NCBI RefSeq assembly: GCF_016865485.1
Contig: NZ_AP024452.1
Coordinates: 2,874,501 to 2,938,500, forward strand
DNA from: Luteitalea sp. TBR-22
Lineage (GTDB): Bacteria; Acidobacteriota; Vicinamibacteria; Vicinamibacterales; Vicinamibacteraceae
Direction: 5' to 3'
DNA length: 64,000 bases
Below the pieces are notes generated by a model. The model saw nothing but the letters and a program-made list of their open reading frames with translations, was not told the DNA's origin and ran no database searches. A program made the translations under genes and the position numbers. Positions 58,229-64,000 of this stretch are shown in pieces; position 1 is the first letter of the stretch; each line of letters opens with the position of its first letter.

Positions 58229-59536
58229 CTAGGCCGCGATCGCCTGGTCGGGCGGGGCCGAGGCGAGGGCTTCCACGGCCGGGTCGTAGAGCTCCGAGTA
58301 GCGCAACAGCAACGCCACCAGCCAGAATCCCCACTCGTTGCCGAGGAACGACCCGAACATGCAGTGGATCAGGTAGCCAGCGGTGGCGACCACGAAGCAC
58401 ACACCCGTCAACGCGCCGTCGGGGTTCCCGGCGAGGCGCGCCTTGTTGCTGGTTCGGTAGGCCAGCACCGCGGCCCCCAGAATCATCGTCAGGTGGAGGG
58501 CCAGGCCCTGCACGCCCCAACTCGTGGCCTCGGTGAGGTATCCGTTGTGGAGCGACCGATCTTCCTCCACGCCGACATCGCGCAGGTACCGGCCGCCCAG
58601 CACGTACTTGAAGGCACCACCGCCTGCACCCAACGGGTAATCCTGCAGCATCGCGAGGCCGGCGCCCCAGAATTCGAGGCGACTGGCGGCTGACTGGTCA
58701 CGGTCTTCGGACCCGACGAACGTCGTCATGAACCGGTCGAAGATCTTCGGGTTGCCGAGCAGGAAGAAGAGGGCGATGCTTCCGAGCGCCAGCGTCTGGA
58801 GGGCGCGCTTGCGGCTCGCACCGCGCGCGAGGAGCGGGAACGACGCCGCGGCGCCGATCAGTCCGAGGAAGCCTCCGCGACTGTTGCACAGCAGCACGAC
58901 GTTGAGCGACAGCGGCGCCGAGAACAGGACCGTCAGCTTGTGGAAGAGGCGGCTGTCGACGAACAGGCTGCCGGTGAGCGGCAGTGTCGTGAGGAGGAGG
59001 CAGGCCAGGCTGTTGGCCGAATCGGCGCCAGGCGCGCCGACGCCCTCGAGTCGGCCGCCCGAGAAATAGCCCCGGTCGTTGATCGTGACCTCGTAGCCGA
59101 TGTAGGCGGCGCCGAAAGCGATCGCCATGATCGCGAGGCGGAGGTCGCGCTTGTCGCGGATCGCCTGCCACATCAGGAACACGAGCAGGACGTACTTGAG
59201 CAGTTCCGAGTAGTTGCCGACGCTGATGGCCGGCTTGGGCGCCAGGAAGAAGTGGACGAACGTCGCGTTGACGGTCATCAACAGGGCTGCGGCGTGCGAA
59301 AACGTGAATCGGTGTCCCTCGCGGGGCTGGGGCCTGTTGAGTACCACCGTGACGATGAGGACGAAGCCGGCCACCAGCGCGTAACGGAGGTTCGGCACCT
59401 CGTCCCCCCACCACCAGTTCTGTGGGGCGGCGAAGAAGGTCGCCATGTACAACGCGATGGCCCACGTCGGACGCGCGATGGACATGAGGCCCGTGAGGCC
59501 GAGGATCAGGAACCACAGGGCCGCGGTGGCGCTCAC
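58229..59536 (-). CDS. O-antigen ligase/polymerase-like membrane protein (TIGR03097-like)
   Basis: A 435-residue protein with about ten helices, resembling the putative O-glycosylation ligase associated with exosortase A. Seen: FFAAPQNWWWGDEVPNLRYALV at the N-terminus, LLCNSRGGFLGLIGA, and the large periplasmic loop with SRLEFWGAGLAMLQDYPLGAGGGAF and DRSLHNGYLTEATSWG, which carries the conserved arginine and histidine of WaaL/Wzy-like enzymes. It would polymerise or ligate the flipped oligosaccharide. GTG start at 59536. TACAAT near 59639-59644 on this strand is a possible -10. Confidence 0.87.
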   Translation of the reverse strand: MSATAALWFLILGLTGLMSIARPTWAIALYMATFFAAPQNWWWGDEVPNLRYALVAGFVLIVTVVLNRPQPREGHRFTFSHAAALLMTVNATFVHFFLAPKPAISVGNYSELLKYVLLVFLMWQAIRDKRDLRLAIMAIAFGAAYIGYEVTINDRGYFSGGRLEGVGAPGADSANSLACLLLTTLPLTGSLFVDSRLFHKLTVLFSAPLSLNVVLLCNSRGGFLGLIGAAASFPLLARGASRKRALQTLALGSIALFFLLGNPKIFDRFMTTFVGSEDRDQSAASRLEFWGAGLAMLQDYPLGAGGGAFKYVLGGRYLRDVGVEEDRSLHNGYLTEATSWGVQGLALHLTMILGAAVLAYRTSNKARLAGNPDGALTGVCFVVATAGYLIHCMFGSFLGNEWGFWLVALLLRYSELYDPAVEALASAPPDQAIAA

Positions 59537-59665
59537 GCGAGGGGCTCCGCAGGGGTCGCAAACGGGGGCAGGGGGGATCGCTGGGGCACGGGCTCTCTCC
59601 GGGGTGCGCCACCCACGCCGTGGCGTGGCTCCGGGACCGCATTGTACTGTGCGACCAATCGGCGA

Positions 59666-60721
59666 TCAGGCGCCGATCTGCAGTTCGCGCTCGAGCCAGC
59701 GCGCGTGGAAACCGCGCAAGCGCCGGTTGTACAGGTTGGTCGGGAAGCGCGCCTGTTGCAGGGTCAGGGTGCCGAGGTGGTTGATCCGGTGCTGGAGCGA
59801 GAGCAGCCGGAACAGCGGGTCGGCATTGGTGAGCCCCGGCGCGAACCCTTCGAGCAGAGCCTGCAGGAGGGCTTCCACGATGGTCCTGCGGAACTGCGGC
59901 TTGGCCCGCAGCAAGTCCGTCTGGACATAGAGGCGGGCCAGATCGTGCATCGTCGTCCCTCGCGAGGCCATGGCGAAATCGAGGACCACGATGCGGTCGC
60001 CATCGACGAGGACGTTTCCCGGAGCCAGGTCGGCGTGGATGGGCACCCGGCGGAGCGCGGAGGGGGGGAGGCGGGCTCCGAGCTCTTCGATGCGGCGGAG
60101 CAGGGCATGGCGGCGCTGGCCGGTCACGATGCGGCTGCCGGCCTCGACCAGGCGCGTCAGTCGGATGTCGATGTAGTCGCGGAGTTCGCCGACCGTGGCG
60201 TGATCGTCGCCGGGGTCGATGGTCTGGAAGGCGCGAAGCCAGCGCCCCGTCCGTGCCATCGTCTCGCGCATGGCTGCCAACCGCTCGACGCCCGGGAACC
60301 AGGCAGCCTCGGACTCCAGCACGGCCAGTAGCGTCTGGCCGCTCGCCTCTTCGGTCATGCTGGCCAGCAGATCCGGATAGCAGACGATCGGCCGGACGGC
60401 CCCGCAGCCAGGGACGGCCGAGAGCGCCTGATGGATTCGCCGGGTGGTCTCGAAGTCGTGCACCACACGCTGCCGCATCAACACCTCGCCGTCGGGTACC
60501 GGCTTGGGCTTGAAGATCTTCAGGAAGCAGTAGGACGACGGGTGGTCGAGCGCCCCCCGATGAAGTCCGAGACGGAGGATGTGCGAGAAGGGCCGCGCCT
60601 CGTACGCGACGGGCACCAGCCGCGCGTCGTCACCGAACAAGGCGGGCGTTTCTGTGCGGAGGCGGTCCAGGACGGGCGCGAACACGGCAGGCGCGGGCGC
60701 GCCGGGCGCTAGGGGCTGCAT
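59666..60721 (-). CDS. Aminoglycoside-phosphotransferase-fold kinase
   Basis: A 351-residue APH-family kinase. The N-lobe has YCFLKIFKPKPVPDG with the ATP lysine; the C-lobe has IHADLAPGNVLVDGDRIVVLDFAMA, with the HxDxxxxN catalytic loop and the metal DFA motif. DxxLLRAKPQFRRTIVEALL and a basic tail follow. Kinases of this type in surface-glycan loci (for example lipopolysaccharide or undecaprenol kinases) may phosphorylate a sugar or lipid. Substrate unknown. It lies 129 bases upstream of the O-antigen ligase gene on the same strand. Confidence 0.85.
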   Translation of the reverse strand: MQPLAPGAPAPAVFAPVLDRLRTETPALFGDDARLVPVAYEARPFSHILRLGLHRGALDHPSSYCFLKIFKPKPVPDGEVLMRQRVVHDFETTRRIHQALSAVPGCGAVRPIVCYPDLLASMTEEASGQTLLAVLESEAAWFPGVERLAAMRETMARTGRWLRAFQTIDPGDDHATVGELRDYIDIRLTRLVEAGSRIVTGQRRHALLRRIEELGARLPPSALRRVPIHADLAPGNVLVDGDRIVVLDFAMASRGTTMHDLARLYVQTDLLRAKPQFRRTIVEALLQALLEGFAPGLTNADPLFRLLSLQHRINHLGTLTLQQARFPTNLYNRRLRGFHARWLERELQIGA

Positions 60722-61008
60722 GCCGACTTCAGTCGCGGAGGCCTGGCGCCCGGCGTGCCTGGCCTTCTGTGCTTTCGAGCCGGATTGCCGATTGGTGGTT
60801 CACGAATGGTGCGCTCATCGGTCAGGAGTACAGCAGTGATCGGCCAGAGTGTACCAGTGACTCGTCCAGCGACCGTTGGAGCGGTCCGGCTCGACGGTGA
60901 GTCTCATGGCACAATCGGGAGGCGACCGATGCCGAGTCCCGTGAGCCGTCTCCGGACGGTCGGGATGCGTCGGCGCGCGGTTGCCGGTGGTCGCCTGTGG
61001 GAGCCTGC
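60722..61008. promoter_or_regulatory. Divergent intergenic region, no gene seen
   Basis: About 287 bases between the divergent kinase and AlgD-like genes. No convincing coding sequence: the short open frames have no homology-like features. CACAAT at 60907-60912 is a weak -10-like element for the plus strand. Promoters for both genes are expected here. Confidence 0.3.
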
Positions 61009-62343
61009 ATGAACATTGCCATCTTTGGCCTCGGATACGTCGGTTCGGTGTCGGCGGCTTGTCTGGCCGCTGCCGGTCATCGCGTGATCGGGGTGGACCT
61101 CGACCCGAACAAGCTCGCGTTGCTCCGCAGCGGCAGGGCCCCGGTCAGCGAGCCGGGCCTGGACGAGTTGCTTGGGCGGATGATCGCCGAGGACCGCGTG
61201 TCGGTCACCGACGACGCGACGGCGGCCGTGCAGGCCTCCGACCTGTCCCTCGTGTGCGTGGCGACGCCGAGCCGTCCCAACGGCAGCCTCGACACCACGT
61301 ATCTCGAGCGGGTGATGGCGCAGATCGGCAAGGCGCTGGCGGGGCAATCTGCCTACCATGTGGTCGCCGTGCGGAGTACGGTGCTGCCCGGTGTCGTCGA
61401 AGGCCACCTCGTGCCGATCCTGCAGGAGTCGAGTGGACGTCGCGTGCCGGAGGAGGTCGGGGTGTGCGTCAATCCCGAGTTCCTTCGCGAGGGCAGCGCG
61501 CTGGCCGACTTCGAGCAGCCGCCGTTCACGATCGTCGGCGAGACGCATCCGAAAGCGGGTGAGGTGCTGTTGCAGGCCTACGCTCACCTCGGGGCTCCGG
61601 TGCATCGCGTCCGGCCCGACGAAGCGTCGATGGTCAAGTACGCCAGCAACAACTACCACGCGATCAAGGTGGCGTTTGCCAACGAGATCGGGGCGGTGTG
61701 TTCGCAACTCGGCGCCGACGGCCACACGGTGATGCGCATCTTCTGTGAGGACCACGACCTCAACATCTCCCCGAAGTACCTGCGGCCGGGCTTCGGGTTC
61801 GGCGGCTCGTGCCTGCCGAAGGACCTGCGCGCCCTGGTCTACGTGGCCAAGGACCGGGACCTGCACACGCCCCTGCTCGACAGCGTCATTCCCAGCAACG
61901 ACGCGCACATCAAGCGAGTGGTCGATGCGATCCTCGAGAAGCGCAAGCGCAAGGTCGCTCTGCTCGGGCTCAGCTTCAAGAACGGCAGCGACGACCTGCG
62001 CGAGAGCCCGTTCGTTCGCCTGGCCGAGGCACTGATCGGCAAGGGCGTCCCGCTGCGCATCTTCGATCCGGACGTCGAACTGACCAGCGTGTTCGGCCGC
62101 AATCGTGCCTACATCGAAGACCACCTGCCGCACGTGGCCCAACTGGCCGCGGCGACGATCGACGAGGCCATTGCCGACGCCGAGATCATCGTGGTTGGCA
62201 AGAAGGTCGTCGACGGCGCAACGCTGCAGGCGGCCGCCGCCGGTCGGACGGTGATCGATCTGGTGGGCGTCCCGGAACTGGCCGGGGCACTGCGCCCGTG
62301 GGCATCCGCCTCCGCGTCGATGGTGGCCGCTTCGGGCGCATGA
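61009..62343 (+). CDS. GDP-mannose 6-dehydrogenase-like nucleotide-sugar dehydrogenase (AlgD-like)
   Basis: A 444-residue enzyme. MNIAIFGLGYVGSVSAACLA is the Rossmann start, VNPEFLREGSALADF and MVKYASNNYHAIKVAFANEIG the middle domain, and LRPGFGFGGSCLPKDLRAL carries the catalytic cysteine at residue 268, the same position as in the AlgD of Pseudomonas aeruginosa. LLGLSFKNGSDDLRESPFV is the C-terminal block. The overall pattern fits AlgD better than UDP-glucose dehydrogenase. It would make GDP-mannuronic acid, a second uronic acid source next to the WbpA-like enzyme at 20115. Confidence 0.9.
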   Translation: MNIAIFGLGYVGSVSAACLAAAGHRVIGVDLDPNKLALLRSGRAPVSEPGLDELLGRMIAEDRVSVTDDATAAVQASDLSLVCVATPSRPNGSLDTTYLERVMAQIGKALAGQSAYHVVAVRSTVLPGVVEGHLVPILQESSGRRVPEEVGVCVNPEFLREGSALADFEQPPFTIVGETHPKAGEVLLQAYAHLGAPVHRVRPDEASMVKYASNNYHAIKVAFANEIGAVCSQLGADGHTVMRIFCEDHDLNISPKYLRPGFGFGGSCLPKDLRALVYVAKDRDLHTPLLDSVIPSNDAHIKRVVDAILEKRKRKVALLGLSFKNGSDDLRESPFVRLAEALIGKGVPLRIFDPDVELTSVFGRNRAYIEDHLPHVAQLAAATIDEAIADAEIIVVGKKVVDGATLQAAAAGRTVIDLVGVPELAGALRPWASASASMVAASGA

Positions 62344-63359
62344 CGGACTCCGGGGCGGTTGGGGCGAGCGGGGGACGCGTGACCTACGTGTCCTGGGCGG
62401 AGTCGTGCAGCCGCAGCGATCACACGGCGCGCGAACTCGGCGGCCGGTCGTTCATGATCTATCGCCCCGAATACGGCAGCCGGGCCTCGACCATCCTGCT
62501 GAAGTATCTCGGGCAGTGGCGCGAGACGGCCGCGGTGCTCCGACGAGAGCGGCCCGAAGCGGTGTTCGTGATGACGCCGCCGCTGTTTGCGTCACTGCCG
62601 GCGTTCCTGTATGCCTGGCGACGTGGCGCGCGGGTCGTCCTCGACGCCCACTCCGCCGCGTTCATGCATCCGCGGTGGCGCCACCTGCAGTGGCTGCAGC
62701 GGTTGCTCTGCCGTCGCGCGGCGACGACGCTGGTGCACAACGCCCACATCGCCGATCTCGTGCGCGAGGCAGGCGCCCATGCCACGCTGGTGCCCGACGT
62801 GCCGGTGGTCTATCCGGCCATCGATCCGTTCGCCCGGCCGGCGGCCTTCACCGTCGTGGCGGTGTGCTCGTTCAACTACGACGAGCCCATCGCGGAGATG
62901 CTGCAGGCGGCGGCGCTGCTGCCGGACGTGCGGTTCTTCATGACGGGCAACCCGAAGCACCTGTCGGCGGACCTCAAGGCGCGCGTGCCCGCCAACGTCA
63001 CGCTCACCGGATTCGTCACTACCGAGGCGTTCGGTGGGTTGCTGACCGGCGCCGACGTGGTGATGACGCTGACGACCCGTGATCACACGATGTTGCGGGG
63101 GGCGTACGAGGCGATCTACCAGGGCACGCCGGTCATCGTGTCCGACTGGCCGATCCTGCGGGAGTTCTTCGCTGAAGGCGCGTGCCACGTCGACAACACC
63201 CCGGAGGCCATCGCCGCGGCCATCGGGGAGGTGCAGGGCAACCTGGCGGCGTTTCGCGCCGGCGCGCAGCGGTTGCGCGCGCGGAAACTCGAGGCCTGGG
63301 CGAGCACCCGCCAGGCGATCCTGGATCGGCTGGGCGTCCGGGCCGATCACGGCAGTTAA
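62340..63359 (+). CDS. GT-B glycosyltransferase (family 4-like)
   Basis: A 339-residue enzyme with GT-B features: [20 protein letters not shown] at the N-terminus, [67 protein letters not shown] and [27 protein letters not shown] with the donor glutamate. The short N-terminal domain is typical of the FkbM-free GT4 subgroup in exopolysaccharide loci. ATG 62340 overlaps the AlgD-like stop by four bases. Confidence 0.87.
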   Translation: MTDSGAVGASGGRVTYVSWAESCSRSDHTARELGGRSFMIYRPEYGSRASTILLKYLGQWRETAAVLRRERPEAVFVMTPPLFASLPAFLYAWRRGARVVLDAHSAAFMHPRWRHLQWLQRLLCRRAATTLVHNAHIADLVREAGAHATLVPDVPVVYPAIDPFARPAAFTVVAVCSFNYDEPIAEMLQAAALLPDVRFFMTGNPKHLSADLKARVPANVTLTGFVTTEAFGGLLTGADVVMTLTTRDHTMLRGAYEAIYQGTPVIVSDWPILREFFAEGACHVDNTPEAIAAAIGEVQGNLAAFRAGAQRLRARKLEAWASTRQAILDRLGVRADHGS

Positions 63360-63388
63360 CCACCACGAAGGCGGACGCATACACTTCC

Positions 63389-64000
63389 ATGTCCACGCTC
63401 ACGCACCTGCAGCGGCTCGAAGCCGAAAGCATCCACATCATGCGGGAGGTCGTCGCCGAGGCCGAGAACCCGGTGATGCTCTACTCGGTCGGCAAGGACA
63501 GCGCCGCGATGCTCCACGTGGCGATGAAGGCCTTCTACCCGGCCCCACCGCCGTTCCCGTTGCTCCACATCGACACGAAGTGGAAGTTCCGGGAGATGAT
63601 CCGGTTCCGCGACGAACACACGGCCAACCTCGGGTGCAAGCTGCTGGTGCACACCAACCAGGAAGGGCTCGCCCGCGGCATCAACCCGTTCTCGGCCGGC
63701 TCGCAGGTCCACACCGACGTCATGAAGACGCAGGCCCTGCGCCAGGCGCTCGACATGTACAAGTTCGACATGGCGCTCGGCGGCGCGCGCCGCGACGAGG
63801 AGAAGTCGCGCGCCAAGGAGCGCGTGTTCTCGTTCCGGTCGGCGCAGCATCGCTGGGATCCCAAGCGCCAGCGTCCGGAGCTGTGGCGCCTCTACAACGC
63901 CCGCAAGCAGAAGGGCGAGAGCGTCCGGGTGTTCCCGATGTCGAACTGGACCGAGCTCGACATCTGGCAGTACATCCACCTCGAGAACATCCCGCTGCCC
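63389..64000 (+). CDS. cysD: Sulfate adenylyltransferase subunit 2, partial
   Basis: The first 204 codons of CysD, cut by the window end. It forms adenosine phosphosulfate with CysN, on the route to PAPS. The PP-loop is [12 protein letters not shown] at about residues 32-43, then [38 protein letters not shown], and [16 protein letters not shown], all signature blocks. It follows the glycosyltransferase stop by 29 bases and supplies activated sulfate for the six sulfotransferases in the window. Confidence 0.96.
   Translation, partial: MSTLTHLQRLEAESIHIMREVVAEAENPVMLYSVGKDSAAMLHVAMKAFYPAPPPFPLLHIDTKWKFREMIRFRDEHTANLGCKLLVHTNQEGLARGINPFSAGSQVHTDVMKTQALRQALDMYKFDMALGGARRDEEKSRAKERVFSFRSAQHRWDPKRQRPELWRLYNARKQKGESVRVFPMSNWTELDIWQYIHLENIPLP

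Overview
The window is 64 kb of very GC-rich DNA (GC-dominated third codon positions, long antisense shadow reading frames, many GTG starts, 4-base stop/start overlaps). The gene set points to a Gram-negative, envelope-rich aerobe: an exosortase locus, tyrosine catabolism, MBOAT and OafA acyltransferases, O-antigen type genes and many sulfotransferases. The combination resembles Acidobacteriota of the Vicinamibacteria (Luteitalea-like) group. That placement is inference from gene content and no marker gene is present. No rRNA, tRNA, CRISPR or insertion sequence was seen.

Left part (1-20 kb), mostly housekeeping and catabolic. It holds a membrane protein cut by the window edge, an RluA/RluD-type pseudouridine synthase, a ROK sugar kinase, a repeat-filled intergenic region, and a choline/betaine ABC transporter whose binding protein and permease are one polypeptide. 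Next come a secreted glycosyl-hydrolase-like protein, an MBOAT O-acyltransferase with an SGNH partner, a P1 peptidase, a sodium:solute symporter, an OafA-SGNH acyltransferase, a REC/HD-GYP regulator and a membrane glycosyltransferase. A tyrosine-degradation operon (hppD, a conserved unknown gene, fahA) sits behind an operator-like dyad.

Middle part (20-33 kb), sugar-nucleotide supply and exosortase. A UDP-sugar dehydrogenase, UDP-GlcNAc 2-epimerase, a DUF3473-type polysaccharide deacetylase, rfbC and rfbA are followed by one operon-like run: a TIGR03790-like protein, a YdcF protein, a PrsT-like TPR lipoprotein, an exosortase and an exosortase-associated protein. A parallel beta-helix lipoprotein follows on the other strand.

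Right part (33-64 kb), a large surface-glycan locus. From a TATAAT-type promoter near 33310 runs a tightly overlapping array of about 15 genes. It begins with iron-containing alcohol dehydrogenase, AMP ligase, LuxE-like, LuxC-like, acyl carrier protein, SDR and a double-GNAT protein. Glycosyltransferases, an alkaline-phosphatase-fold membrane enzyme, a hydrolase, two sulfotransferases and a Wzx-type flippase follow. On the other strand lie two tandem secreted paralogues of unknown function and three more sulfotransferases. A sixth sulfotransferase, a NodB deacetylase, an O-antigen ligase-like protein, an APH-fold kinase, an AlgD-like dehydrogenase and another glycosyltransferase come next. The window ends inside cysD, which supplies activated sulfate.

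Reading the locus as a whole (inference): it builds, flips, polymerises and decorates a uronic-acid-containing surface glycan that is probably sulfated and O-acylated. A LuxC/LuxE/ACP module probably makes an unusual aldehyde or alcohol substituent. The strongest candidates for undescribed biology are that reductive acyl module, the six-fold sulfotransferase set next to cysD, and the tandem secreted paralogues, one of which carries a phage-like beta insert.
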